Assembly: GCF_012395835.1 (NCBI RefSeq)
Contig: NZ_JAAZSQ010000003.1
Coordinates: forward strand, 177,028 to 241,027
Direction of reading: 5' to 3'
DNA length: 64,000 nt
Source of the DNA: Arthrobacter mobilis
Lineage (GTDB): Bacteria; Actinomycetota; Actinomycetes; Actinomycetales; Micrococcaceae
Part shown: positions 54,690 through 63,962 of the stretch, in pieces
Position numbering within the stretch: the first letter of the stretch is position 1
Layout: every line of letters starts with the position of its first letter
Position numbers and translations under genes: made by a program
The notes under the pieces: model-generated
What the model saw: only the letters and a program-made list of their open reading frames with translations
What the model was told of the DNA's origin: nothing
Databases searched by the model: none

Positions 54690-55931
54690 GTGAGCAGTGA
54701 ATCGTCCCTGGAACGCAGGCTCGGCGGCGTGGACGCCACCACCATCGGCATCGGTTCCATGGTGGGTGCCGGCGTATTCGTGGTCTATCCGCCGGCCGCC
54801 GCGGCCGCCGGCAACTGGCTCCTGCTCTCGCTGGCGATCGCCGGCCTGATCGCGTACTGCAACGCGTCCGCCTCGGCACAGCTGGCCGCGGTCTATCCCA
54901 CCAGCGGCGGCACCTACGTCTACGGCCGCGAACGGCTGGGCGACTGGCCGGGCTTCCTGGCCGGCTGGGCGTTCGTGACCGGCAAGATCGCCTCCTGCGC
55001 CGCGATGGCCCTGGCCTTCGGGCTGTACGTGGCCCCCGGCTACGCCACGCCGGTGGCGGTGGCGGCCGTGGTCCTGCTCACCGGCATCAACCTGCTGGGC
55101 ATCACCCGGACCGCGTGGATGACCCGCTGGTTCATCTCCATCGTGGCCGCAGTGCTTGTGTTCGTGATTGTGGTCGCCTTCAACGAACCGCCCATCGTCA
55201 GCGGCGCGGCGGCGGTGACGGTCACGCCCTACGGCGTGCTGCAGGGCGCCGCACTCTTCTTCTTCGCCTTCGCCGGCTATGCGCGCATCGCCACCATGGG
55301 CGAGGAGATCCGAGACCCGAAACGGCTGATCCCGGTGGCCATCGGGGCGGCGCTGGCGCTCACCTTCACCCTGTACTTCCTGCTCGGGGCCGGGCTGCTG
55401 CGTTTCCTGGGACCGGAGCTGCTGGCCACCACGCCCGCCCCGCTGCACACCGTGATGGAACGGGTCGGGGGCGGCATCGGCACCGGCGCGGTGGCGGTGG
55501 CCGCCGCACTGGCCTGTCTGGGCGCCCTGCTGGCGCTGATCGCCGGGGTTTCCCGGACCATGCTGGCGATGGCCCGAGAGCGCGACCTGCCGCATGTGCT
55601 GGCGTCGGTCAGCCGGCGCTTCAACGTGCCCTGGCTCGCGGAGGTGACGGTGGCTGCCGCCGTCATCTGCCTGCTGCTGACCCAGGACGTGCTGGCGGTG
55701 GTCGGCCTGTCCAGCTTCGGCGTGCTCATCTACTACGCGGTGACCAATGCCTCCGCGCTGACGCTTACCGACCGCCCGTGGCACCTGCCCAAGGCGCTGA
55801 ACTGGCTGGGCCTGGCCGGCTGCCTGGCGCTGGCCTTCACCCTGCCGCTGCCCTCGGTGCTGGCAATGGCAGGGGTGCTGGCCGCGGGAGTGATCGGGCG
55901 GGCGGTGCTCAAGCCGTCCCGGTTGCGCTGA
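54690..55931 (+). CDS. APC-family amino acid permease
   Basis: A 413-residue membrane transporter with about 12 hydrophobic segments from residue 16 onward. The first segment has IGIGSMVGAGVFVVYPPAAAAAG, the unwound substrate-binding GxG pattern of APC transporters; FAFAGYARIATMGEEI in TM6 is also typical. The substrate (amino acid or amine) cannot be assigned. It starts with GTG. Its last 23 bases overlap the end of convergent hisS, so the two transcripts are complementary there. Confidence 0.88.
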   Translation: MSSESSLERRLGGVDATTIGIGSMVGAGVFVVYPPAAAAAGNWLLLSLAIAGLIAYCNASASAQLAAVYPTSGGTYVYGRERLGDWPGFLAGWAFVTGKIASCAAMALAFGLYVAPGYATPVAVAAVVLLTGINLLGITRTAWMTRWFISIVAAVLVFVIVVAFNEPPIVSGAAAVTVTPYGVLQGAALFFFAFAGYARIATMGEEIRDPKRLIPVAIGAALALTFTLYFLLGAGLLRFLGPELLATTPAPLHTVMERVGGGIGTGAVAVAAALACLGALLALIAGVSRTMLAMARERDLPHVLASVSRRFNVPWLAEVTVAAAVICLLLTQDVLAVVGLSSFGVLIYYAVTNASALTLTDRPWHLPKALNWLGLAGCLALAFTLPLPSVLAMAGVLAAGVIGRAVLKPSRLR

Positions 55932-57264
55932 TCCTGGGCGCCAGGTCCTCGGCCGGCGGCATCCAGAGCTCGGGATCGGCAGGCACCTGCTCGCCCGAGC
56001 GGATGTCCTTGACCTCGTGCGTGAGCGTGCCGTCATCGGAGTGGCCGGTGAACCAGACGAACGGGATGCCGCGGCGGTCGGCGTACTTGATCTGCTTGCC
56101 AAACTTCTCAGCCTTGGCAGCGACCTCGGTGCTGATTCCGCGGCTGCGCAGCGCGGCGGCCACGTCCTGCGCCTGGGACCAGCTGTCGTCATTGGCCAGG
56201 GCGACCAGCACTGCGGTGGGGACTTCGCGGGAGGCCGCGGCCAGCTGCTGGCCCAGGATGCGCATGACCAGGCGCGTGACGCCGATCGAGAGCCCGACGC
56301 CGGGGAACGTGCGGTTGCCCTTGGCCGCCAGTGCGTCATAGCGTCCGCCGGAGCAGATGGAGCCGAGCTGTTCGTGGCCCACCAGCACGGTCTCGTAGAC
56401 GGTGCCGGTGTAGTAGTCCAGGCCGCGGGCGATGCTCAGGTCCGCAATGACCTTGCCCGGCACGCGCCGGCAGGCCTCGCCGATCACCTGTTCCAGCTCG
56501 GCCAGGCCCTCCTCCAGCAGTTCGTCCTCCACGCCCAGGGCGCGCACCTGCGCGACGAAGGAGGTGTCCTCGGTGCGGATGCCGGCCAGCTGCAGCGCTG
56601 CCTTGGCCTGCTCCGGCGTGGCGCCGAGCTCCTCCTGGAGCAGCTCGGCTACCTTCTCCGGGCCCACCTTCTCCAGCTTGTCGATGCTGCGCAGCACTCC
56701 GGCGGTGTCCGTCAGGCCGATGCCCCGGTAGAAGCCTTCGGCCAGCTTGCGGTTGTTGACCCGGATCCGGAAGTCGGGAATCGGGAGGGCGGAAAGCGCT
56801 TCGGCCATGACCAGCGCCAGTTCGACGTCGTAGCGGAAGGGCAGCTCGCCGTCGCCGACGACGTCGATATCCGCCTGGGTGAATTCGCGCGCGCGCCCTT
56901 CCTGCGGACGCTCGCCGCGCCAGACCTTCTGGATCTGGTAGCGGCGGAACGGGAATGCCAGGTAGCCGGCATTCTCCACCACGTAGCGGGCGAACGGCAC
57001 GGTCAGGTCGAAGTGCAGGGCCAGCTTGTCCTGGTCCGGGGCCCCGGGGTCGTCCTCGGCCTGCAGCCGGTGCAGGCCATAGACCTCCTTGTCGATCTCG
57101 CCCTTGCGCAGCAGCTGCCCGATGGTTTCCACCGCGCGGGTTTCGATGGAGGAGAAACCGTGCAGTTCGAAGGTGCGCCGCAGTGTGTCCAGCACATGCA
57201 ACTCGACCAGCCTCTCCTGCGGAAGCCATTCAGGGAACCCTGACAGGGAGGCCTTTCGTGCCAT
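55909..57264 (-). CDS. hisS: Histidyl-tRNA synthetase
   Basis: A 451-residue class II synthetase. The class II motifs appear as ALHFDLTVPFARYV and RYQIQKVWRGERPQEGRAREF; the His-specific signature is ARGLDYYTGTVYE, and the C-terminal anticodon-binding domain starts near TAVLVALAND. The ATG at 57264 (MARKASLSGFPEWLPQER) fits the actinobacterial family; the frame continues open upstream but overlaps the divergent cyclophilin gene. It is 97 bases from that gene. Confidence 0.96.
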   Translation of the reverse strand: MARKASLSGFPEWLPQERLVELHVLDTLRRTFELHGFSSIETRAVETIGQLLRKGEIDKEVYGLHRLQAEDDPGAPDQDKLALHFDLTVPFARYVVENAGYLAFPFRRYQIQKVWRGERPQEGRAREFTQADIDVVGDGELPFRYDVELALVMAEALSALPIPDFRIRVNNRKLAEGFYRGIGLTDTAGVLRSIDKLEKVGPEKVAELLQEELGATPEQAKAALQLAGIRTEDTSFVAQVRALGVEDELLEEGLAELEQVIGEACRRVPGKVIADLSIARGLDYYTGTVYETVLVGHEQLGSICSGGRYDALAAKGNRTFPGVGLSIGVTRLVMRILGQQLAAASREVPTAVLVALANDDSWSQAQDVAAALRSRGISTEVAAKAEKFGKQIKYADRRGIPFVWFTGHSDDGTLTHEVKDIRSGEQVPADPELWMPPAEDLAPRISATGTA

Positions 57265-57361
57265 GCGGGTGCATCTCCTAACAGAACGTAAGCAACAGGA
57301 CAACCAGGAACGCCGTAATGCATAGACTGGCTGCTGGTTCAGTTTAAGGCGAGGAGGGTCA

Positions 57362-58180
57362 GTGGCAGCAAACCGGCCGGACAGGCAGACGCGCCGCCGG
57401 ATTGCGCAGATGGAGGCCAGGCGTGCCCTGCGCAATGACCAGGCCAGGCGGCGCCGGCGGGACAACGTCGTCGCCGGCATCGCGCTGGCTGCCGCCGTCA
57501 CCGCCGGTCTGGTGCTGCAGCTGGCGGTGTTCGGGAGCAATCCCGCCGAGCAGTTCCGGACCCTGGAGGAAGGCCTGCAGGTGCCGGAAACCGGCACCTC
57601 GGCTACCCCCCAGGCATCTGCAGGAAATACTGCCTCCGCGGCCAATATTCCCTCCGCCGATCTGGCCCGGGGCAAGACCTTCACCGGCACCCTCGCCACC
57701 AATCAGGGCGAGATCCAGGTCCGGCTCGACGGCAGCAAGGCCCCGCAGGCGGTGTCGGTCTTCACCACGCTGGCCGGGGAGGGATTCTTCGCCGGCAAGA
57801 CCTGCCACCGGCTCACCACCGCCGAGTCCATGGGCGTGCTGCAGTGCGGTTCCGTGGACGGCGCCGGCGCCGGCGACCCGGCCTACCAATGGGGACCGGT
57901 GGAAAACAGCCCGGCGGACGGCTCCTACCCGGCCGGGACCATCGCCGTCGCCCGCGGCCAAAGCACCTCCAGCAACGGCACGCAGTTCTTCATCACCTGG
58001 AAGGACAGCACGATTGCGCAGGATACCGGCGGCTATACCGTCATGGGCAGGGTCACCGGCGGCATGGACGTGCTGCGCAAGATTGCCAAAGGTGGCGTAA
58101 AGGAACCCGGCAGCCGGGACGGAGCGCCTAAGATACCGGTATCCATTAAGTCGTTTACGTTGAAGGAGAGCCCGAACTAG
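57362..58180 (+). CDS. Membrane-anchored cyclophilin-type prolyl isomerase
   Basis: A 272-residue protein. A very basic N-terminus (RRRRR at about 31-35) precedes a membrane segment (VVAGIALAAAVTAGLVLQLAVF, about 36-57), then a Ser/Ala linker, then a cyclophilin domain from about 105 with KTCHRLTTAES, GTIAVARGQS and GTQFFITW. The orientation should place the domain outside, where it would help fold exported proteins. GAGGAGGG precedes the GTG start, and TAGACT at 57323-57328 may be its -10 box. It lies next to hisS and near rel, as in other actinobacteria. Confidence 0.9.
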   Translation: MAANRPDRQTRRRIAQMEARRALRNDQARRRRRDNVVAGIALAAAVTAGLVLQLAVFGSNPAEQFRTLEEGLQVPETGTSATPQASAGNTASAANIPSADLARGKTFTGTLATNQGEIQVRLDGSKAPQAVSVFTTLAGEGFFAGKTCHRLTTAESMGVLQCGSVDGAGAGDPAYQWGPVENSPADGSYPAGTIAVARGQSTSSNGTQFFITWKDSTIAQDTGGYTVMGRVTGGMDVLRKIAKGGVKEPGSRDGAPKIPVSIKSFTLKESPN

Positions 58181-58267
58181 GCAACCAGCACCTCCGGACA
58201 CAACCAGGCTACTCCCGGGGCCGCAGCACCGAAGCTGCCCCAACCAACAAGCGAAAGAGTTTTAGCG

Positions 58268-59698
58268 GTGACCAACAGTCAGAAATCCGACGAAGCAACC
58301 GACTACACCACGGACGCAGCCGCACAGCCGGCCGGCGACAGCGGTGCCGCGGCCAAGCCCGCGCCCCGTCCCACCCCTGCGGCAATCGCGCCGAAGCCCG
58401 CGGCAGCCCAGCCGGTCGTGGCCGCGCCCGCGGTACAGTCCACTCCCCTGTCCGAGGCCGCCAAGTGGGGGCGCGTCTCCGAGGACGGCCACGTCTTCCT
58501 GCTCCTCGACGGCGAGGAACACCCGGTGGGCCATTACCCGGATGCGTCCCCCGAGGAGGCGCTCTCCTACTTCGTGCGCAAGTACGACGACGTCGCGGCC
58601 CAGATCGCGCTGCTGGAGCAGCGCGTGGAGGCCAAGGCACCGGCCGCGGATATGCAGAAGACGCTCTCCCACCTGCAGGAACAGCTGACCGAGCGGCATA
58701 TGGTCGGCGATGTCCCGGCGCTGCAGGCGCGGCTCGACGCCCTGGGGGCCGCCATTGCGCAGCTGCAGCGGAACGAGAAGGCCGAGCAGGAAGCGGTGCG
58801 CGCCGCCGAGCTGGCGGCCCGGGAGGCCATTGTGGCCGAGGCCGAGGAGCTGGCGGCCAAGGATCCTGCCACCGTGCAGTGGAAGTCCAGCAGCGCCCGG
58901 ATGAACGAACTGTTCGAGGCCTGGAAGGCGGCGCAGAAGAACGGCGTCCGGCTCGGCCGGGCCACCGAGGACTCGCTCTGGAAGCGCTTCCGGTCGGCCC
59001 GCACGGTCTTCGACCGGCACCGCCGCGCCTACTTCAGCCAGCTGGACAGCGACAACGCGGCCGCCAAGGCAGCCAAGGAAGCGTTGATCGCCCGGGCCGA
59101 GGAACTGTCCACCTCCACGGACTGGGGAGCCACTGCCGGCGAATACCGCCGGCTGATGGACCAGTGGAAGGCTTCCAAGCGGGCCAGCCGCAAGGACGAC
59201 GACGCGCTCTGGGCCCGCTTCCGGGCCGCCCAGGACAGGTTCTTCTCCGCCCGCCAGGCGGCCAACCAGGCAGTGGACCGGGAGTATGCGGCCAACCTGG
59301 TGGTCAAGGAGGGCCTGCTCGCCGAGGCCCAGACCCTGCTGCCGGTCACGGACCTGGCCGCAGCGAAGAAGGCGCTGCAGTCCATCCGGGAACGCTGGGA
59401 AGAGGCTGGCAAGGTCCCGCGGGCCGACATGCAGCGGGTCGAGGCCGGCCTGCGCAAGGTCGAGGACGCGGTCAAGGCCGCCGAGGACGAGCACTGGCGC
59501 CGCACCAATCCGGAAACCCAGGCCCGGACCAGCAGTGCCCTCAGCCAGCTGGAAGCGGCGATCGAGTCGCTCGAGGCGGATCTGGCCCAGGCCGAGCAGA
59601 AGGGCGACGAACGCGCGATCGCCGAGGCGCGTGAAGCGCTGGCGGCCCGCCGGCAGTGGCTGGAAACGCTGCAGAAGGCCGCCCAGGACTTCGCCTAG
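58268..59698 (+). CDS. DUF349 repeat protein
   Basis: A 476-residue, largely helical protein. The first 60 residues are Ala/Pro-rich and disordered; the rest includes coiled-coil stretches and at least three DUF349 repeats, recognisable by WKxxxR and LWxRFRxAxDxFF-type motifs (LWKRFRSARTVFDRH at about 238-252; ALWARFRAAQDRFFSAR at about 315-331). The role is unknown. Its position between the cyclophilin and rel genes is conserved in the group. It starts with GTG and is followed by a strong hairpin. Confidence 0.88.
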   Translation: MTNSQKSDEATDYTTDAAAQPAGDSGAAAKPAPRPTPAAIAPKPAAAQPVVAAPAVQSTPLSEAAKWGRVSEDGHVFLLLDGEEHPVGHYPDASPEEALSYFVRKYDDVAAQIALLEQRVEAKAPAADMQKTLSHLQEQLTERHMVGDVPALQARLDALGAAIAQLQRNEKAEQEAVRAAELAAREAIVAEAEELAAKDPATVQWKSSSARMNELFEAWKAAQKNGVRLGRATEDSLWKRFRSARTVFDRHRRAYFSQLDSDNAAAKAAKEALIARAEELSTSTDWGATAGEYRRLMDQWKASKRASRKDDDALWARFRAAQDRFFSARQAANQAVDREYAANLVVKEGLLAEAQTLLPVTDLAAAKKALQSIRERWEEAGKVPRADMQRVEAGLRKVEDAVKAAEDEHWRRTNPETQARTSSALSQLEAAIESLEADLAQAEQKGDERAIAEAREALAARRQWLETLQKAAQDFA

Positions 59699-59724
59699 GA
59701 GTGGCTTCCTGTCCTACACATTGC

Positions 59725-59775
59725 GGGGGCGGGGCATAGGTGGTGGATGTTGTCCACAACCTAAGCCCCGCCCCC
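59725..59775 (+). terminator. Long GC-rich hairpin after the DUF349 gene
   Basis: GGGGGCGGGGC (59725-59735) pairs with GCCCCGCCCCC (59765-59775), and the inner AGGT/ACCT and GTGGA/TCCAC segments extend it with two mismatches into a 51-nt hairpin. It starts 27 bases after the DUF349 stop. It lacks a T tract; it may be a terminator or an intergenic repeat. Confidence 0.7.
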
Positions 59776-59811
59776 TCTCGTTGCCCTGCCGGCTCTGGCA
59801 GGCTGGCAGGC

Positions 59812-60438
59812 ATGGTCCCGCCCACGTACGCCGCAGCTGCCGCCCCGGACGGGCCTGAGGCCCGCCGCGCGGAGCTGGTCCTGCGGCCGGGGCGGATGCA
59901 TACGCTCAACGAGCTGCGCGCCATGCGGCTGGAGGGGCTGGTGGAGAACATCTACGGCCCGGCCTATGTCCGCGCCGGCGATCCGGTCACAGCCGCCCAC
60001 CGCGCGCTGGCCGCACAGGCGGCGCTGCCCGGGCAGATCCGCGCGAAGGTAGTGATCGGCAGGCTCAGCGCCGCCTGGATCTACAGCTGTGCACCGGCAC
60101 CGCAGAAGGTGGCCGTGCTGCTGGACCACCGCTTCCGCACCACCTCGCAGGGACGCTGCCGCACCGTGGCCATCCACGAGGTCTCGCTCGGCCCGCTCGA
60201 TACCACCACCATGGGCCGAGTCCCGGTAACCGCTCCGCTGCGCACCGCGCTGGATATTGCCCTGCACGCCGCGGAGGAACCGGCGGTCCAGGCACTGCGC
60301 GCCCTGGCAGCGGACAGCAGCCTGGAGTGTCCGCTGGACTACATCAGGCAGGCCCTGCAGGCCAGGAGCCGGCTGCCGGGCAAACGGCAGGCACTGGAGC
60401 GGATCGAGCGCGTGCTCGGCCGCCTGGCCGGAGCGTAG
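59812..60438 (+). CDS. AbiEi-antitoxin-like protein, solitary
   Basis: A 208-residue protein that resembles the type IV AbiEi antitoxin family of actinobacteria: an N-terminal segment with LRPGRMHTLNELRAMRLEGLVENI like a winged-helix region, then VIGRLSAAWIYSCAPAP and an ending with VTAPLRTALDIALHA. No AbiEii toxin gene is adjacent, so it is an orphan or has another role. The ATG at 59812 is favoured; an upstream GTG would lie in the hairpin. CAGGCT seven bases before it may be a weak leaderless promoter. It is convergent with rel. Confidence 0.65.
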   Translation: MVPPTYAAAAAPDGPEARRAELVLRPGRMHTLNELRAMRLEGLVENIYGPAYVRAGDPVTAAHRALAAQAALPGQIRAKVVIGRLSAAWIYSCAPAPQKVAVLLDHRFRTTSQGRCRTVAIHEVSLGPLDTTTMGRVPVTAPLRTALDIALHAAEEPAVQALRALAADSSLECPLDYIRQALQARSRLPGKRQALERIERVLGRLAGA

Positions 60439-60448
60439 GCGTCCGCTG

Positions 60449-62818
60449 TCAGCGGCGCTGGGAGCCGGTGGTCCGGTAGACGTCGAAGACGCCGTCGATC
60501 CGCCGCACCGCGCTGAGGATGTGGTTGAGGTACTTCGGGTCCCCCATTTCGAAGGAGAACCGGGAGATCGCCAGCCGGTCCCTGGAGGTATGTACCGTGG
60601 CCGAGAGGATGTTCACCTGGTTCTCGGCCAGTACCCGGGTCACGTCCGACAGCAGGCTCTTGCGGTCAAGTGCCTCGACCTGGATTTCCACCAGGAAGAC
60701 GCTGGACTGGGTGGGGGCCCACGCCACCCGGACCATCCGCTCCGGCTCGTCGCGCAGGTGGCTGACGTTGCGGCAGTCCTCGCGGTGCACGGAGACGCCG
60801 GCGCCGCGGGTAACAAAGCCGACGATCGGATCCGGCGGGACCGGCGTGCAGCAGCGGGCCAGCTTGACCCAGACATCCCCGGTCCCCACCACCGTGACGC
60901 CGGCGTCGGCGGACTTGGGCCGCTTCGGCGGGCTGATCACCGGGGACGGCAGTTCCTCGGGCTCCGGGGGGCCGCCGAGCAGCGCCACCAGGTGCTCGAT
61001 GACGTTCTGCGCGGAGGTGTGCCCGTCCCCCACGGCCGCGTACAGCGCGGAGATGTCGGCGTGGTGCAGTTCCTGGGCCACGGCGGTCAGTGCGTCGTGG
61101 GTCATCATCTTCTGCAGCGGCAGGTTCTGCTTGCGCATCGCGCGGGTGAGCAGGTCCTTGCCCTTCTCGATCGCCTCTTCGCGGCGTTCCTTGGTGAACC
61201 ACTGGCGGATCTTGTTGCGCGCCCGCGGGCTCTTGACGAACGACTGCCAGTCCTGGCTGGGCCCGGCGCCTTCGGCCTTGGAGGTGAAGATCTCCACCCA
61301 GTCGCCGTGCTGCAGTTCGCTGTTCAGCGGCACCAGCTTGCCGTTGACCCGGGCACCGATGGTCCGGTGCCCCACCTCGGTATGGACGGCGTAGGCGAAG
61401 TCCACCGGGGTGGACCCGGCCGGCAGGGCCATGACCTCGCCCTTGGGGGTGAAGACGAAGACCTCGCGGGCATTGATCTCGAAGCGCAGCGAGTCCAGGA
61501 ATTCGGCAGGGTCGCTGGTTTCCTGCTGCCAGTCCACCAGGCTGCGCAGCCAGCCCATGTCCCCGCCGTCGGCCGTGCCGCCGCGGGCAGCGTCCTTGTA
61601 CTTCCAATGCGCGGCGACGCCGTACTCGGCGCGCCGGTGCATCTCGTGCGTGCGGATCTGGATTTCCACCGGCTTGCCGCCGGGGCCGATCACCGTCGTG
61701 TGCAGCGACTGGTACATGTTGAACTTGGGCATCGCGATGTAGTCCTTGAAGCGCCCCGGCAGCGGATTCCACCGCGCGTGCAGGGCGCCCAGGGTCGCGT
61801 AGCAGTCGCGGACGGTGTCCACCAGCACGCGGATGCCCATCAGGTCGTGGATGTCGTCGAAGTCCTTACCCCGCACGATCATCTTCTGGTAGATCGAGTA
61901 GTAATGCTTCGGCCGGCCGGTGATCGTGGCCTTGATCTTCACCGCCCGCAGGTCCTCGCCGATCCTGGTCCGCAGCATGGTCAGGTACTTCTCGCGCTCG
62001 GGGGTGCGTTCCCCGACCATCCGCACGATCTCGTCGTAGACCTTCGGGTGCAGGGCCGCGAAGGACAGGTCCTCCAGTTCCCACTTGATGGTGTTCATGC
62101 CCAGGCGGTGGGCCAGCGGAGCGAAGATCTCCAGGGTCTCCCTGGCCTTCTTGGCCGAGGACTCCGGGGAGACAAAGCGCCAGGTGCGGGCATTGTGCAG
62201 CCGGTCGGCGAGCTTGATGACCAGGACACGGATGTCCTTGGCCATGGCCACCACCATCTTGCGCACCGTCTCGGACTGGGCCGCGTCCCCGAACTGCACC
62301 TTGTCCAGCTTGGTGACCCCGTCCACCAGCATGGCCACTTCCGGGCCGAATTCGGCGCGCAGCTGCTCAAGCGTGTAGTCGGTGTCCTCCACCGTGTCAT
62401 GCAGCAGGGCCGCTGCCAGCGTGGTGCCGGTCATGCCCAGTTCGGCCAGGATGGTCGCCACGGCCACCGGGTGGGTGATGTACGGGTCGCCGCTCTTGCG
62501 CTTCTGCCCGCGGTGGCTGCGCTCGGCCACGACGAAGGCGCGCTGGATCAGGTCGAAGTCTTCCCGGGGGTTGTTGGCCCGGACGGTGCGCAGCAGCGGT
62601 TCCAGGATGGGCGAATAACCGGCCGTGGCGCGCCCGGTGAGCCGGGCCAGGCGGGACATGGTCCGTTCGCGGCGGCCGGGAAACGCATGCTTGACGGGTG
62701 CCTGGGGCACGGCTGGCACAATGGCCGCCGTCGTGGATGCCCCGGACGGCGCAGGGGCAGGCCCGGCGGCCGGTTTGGTTCCGGCTACCTGGTCCTGGGA
62801 TCCGGTTTTTTCCGCCAA
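60449..62818 (-). CDS. rel: Bifunctional (p)ppGpp synthetase/hydrolase
   Basis: A 789-residue Rel protein that makes and degrades (p)ppGpp. After a Pro/Ala-rich N-terminus (about 1-50) it has the HD hydrolase domain ([18 protein letters not shown] at 140-141; [11 protein letters not shown]), the synthetase domain with [15 protein letters not shown] (the RxKD motif of bifunctional enzymes) and [10 protein letters not shown], a TGS domain ([16 protein letters not shown]), a zinc-finger-like [13 protein letters not shown] and a C-terminal ACT domain. It starts with TTG at 62818, whose ribosome binding site is weak, so the exact start is uncertain. It follows secF. Confidence 0.96.
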   Translation of the reverse strand: MAEKTGSQDQVAGTKPAAGPAPAPSGASTTAAIVPAVPQAPVKHAFPGRRERTMSRLARLTGRATAGYSPILEPLLRTVRANNPREDFDLIQRAFVVAERSHRGQKRKSGDPYITHPVAVATILAELGMTGTTLAAALLHDTVEDTDYTLEQLRAEFGPEVAMLVDGVTKLDKVQFGDAAQSETVRKMVVAMAKDIRVLVIKLADRLHNARTWRFVSPESSAKKARETLEIFAPLAHRLGMNTIKWELEDLSFAALHPKVYDEIVRMVGERTPEREKYLTMLRTRIGEDLRAVKIKATITGRPKHYYSIYQKMIVRGKDFDDIHDLMGIRVLVDTVRDCYATLGALHARWNPLPGRFKDYIAMPKFNMYQSLHTTVIGPGGKPVEIQIRTHEMHRRAEYGVAAHWKYKDAARGGTADGGDMGWLRSLVDWQQETSDPAEFLDSLRFEINAREVFVFTPKGEVMALPAGSTPVDFAYAVHTEVGHRTIGARVNGKLVPLNSELQHGDWVEIFTSKAEGAGPSQDWQSFVKSPRARNKIRQWFTKERREEAIEKGKDLLTRAMRKQNLPLQKMMTHDALTAVAQELHHADISALYAAVGDGHTSAQNVIEHLVALLGGPPEPEELPSPVISPPKRPKSADAGVTVVGTGDVWVKLARCCTPVPPDPIVGFVTRGAGVSVHREDCRNVSHLRDEPERMVRVAWAPTQSSVFLVEIQVEALDRKSLLSDVTRVLAENQVNILSATVHTSRDRLAISRFSFEMGDPKYLNHILSAVRRIDGVFDVYRTTGSQRR

Positions 62819-62911
62819 GTAGTGCCCCGCTTTCCGGCACGGCCCCGGGATTCTCGGTTATCCCGGGCCGGCGCCCACCCGCTGCTGCAACATCCGATCG
62901 TTCTAGTCTAT

Positions 62912-62953
62912 GCCGGAGGGCCGCCCGGCGGACACCACCGGCGGCCCTCCGGC
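62912..62953 (-). terminator. Hairpin after secF
   Basis: A perfect 14-bp stem of GCCGGAGGGCCGCC (62912-62925) with 62940-62953 and a 14-base loop, 33 bases after the secF stop and before rel. No T tract follows. Confidence 0.65.
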
Positions 62954-62985
62954 TTGACTCGCGTCCGGTGCCCTGTCCGGGGCCG

Positions 62986-63962
62986 TCAGCCGGCGGGAGC
63001 CGCTGCTTCCGCCGGCTGGCGCCCGCGGCGCGCCTCGACCTTCTTCGCCTGGGCCACCAGTTCAGGCTCCCGCGCACGCAGCACGGCGTACATCGGGGCG
63101 GCGATGAAGATCGTCGTTGCCGTGCCGATGATGATGCCGATGAACAGCGACAGGGACAGGTCCTTGAGCGTACCGGCACCGAGCAGGTAGGCGCCGATGA
63201 ACAGGATCGCGGCCACCGGCAGCACCGCCACCACCGAGGTATTGATGGAACGCACCAGGGTCTGGTTGACGGCCAGGTTGACCTCTTCGGCGAAGGTGCG
63301 GCGTGTGGAGTCCTTGATGTCCTCGGTATTCTCGCGGACCTTGTCGAAGACCACCACCGTGTCGTAGAGCGAGTAGCTGAGGACGGTGAGGAAGCCGATG
63401 ATCGCGGACGGAGTCACCTCGAAGTCGCTGAGCGAATACAACCCCGCGGTAAGCACGAGCACCACCACCATGCCGGTGAGGGCGGCCGCGGACATCTTCC
63501 ACGTCCTGAAGTAGATGGCCATCAGCACCGCGGCCAACAGCACGAAGACCACCAGGCCCCACACCGCCTGCCGGGTCACGTCGGCGCCCCAGGTCGGTCC
63601 GACGAAGGTGGAGGTCACTTGGTCGGCCTCCACGTCGTAGGCCTGGACCAGCGCATCGCGTACGGCCAGCGTCTCGTCGTCGCTGAGCCGGTCCGTCTGG
63701 ATCCGCATGGTGTTGGGGGCAATGTTGGTCACCCGCGCTGCGGCAGAAGGCACCACCGAGGTGACCGCCTGCTCGCCCTCGGCGGCGTCCGTGTTGGAGG
63801 TCTGCGACACCGTGAACTCGGAGCCGCCGCGGAACTCGATGCCCAGGTTGAAGCCACCCTTGACCAGCGGCACGATGATCGAGACGAACACCGCGGCCGC
63901 GGCGATCAGGAACCACAGCCGGTGCCGGCCGACGAAATCGTAGGAGCGCTTGCAAAAAACAT
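62986..63962 (-). CDS. secF: Protein translocase subunit SecF (start out of frame)
   Basis: A six-segment membrane protein that works with SecD to pull proteins across the membrane. The first helix precedes KGGFNLGIEFRGGSEFTV; the RND-type core has GFLTVLSYSLYDTVVVFDKVREN and TLVRSINTSVVAVLPVAAI. The conserved frame runs from KRSYDFVG onward. The only well-placed start is an ATG at 63962 with AAGGAG upstream that shares a base with the secD stop (TGATG), but it reads one base out of frame; a seventh T in the T6 run (63959-63954) would join them. No in-frame start occurs before the first membrane helix except a GTG at 63999 inside secD. Sequence error, slippage or a damaged gene are all possible. 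Confidence 0.75.

Noticed and set aside
57265..57702. N-terminal extension of HisS by up to 146 codons
   Set aside because: It would overlap the divergent cyclophilin gene; the conserved HisS N-terminus begins at 57264.
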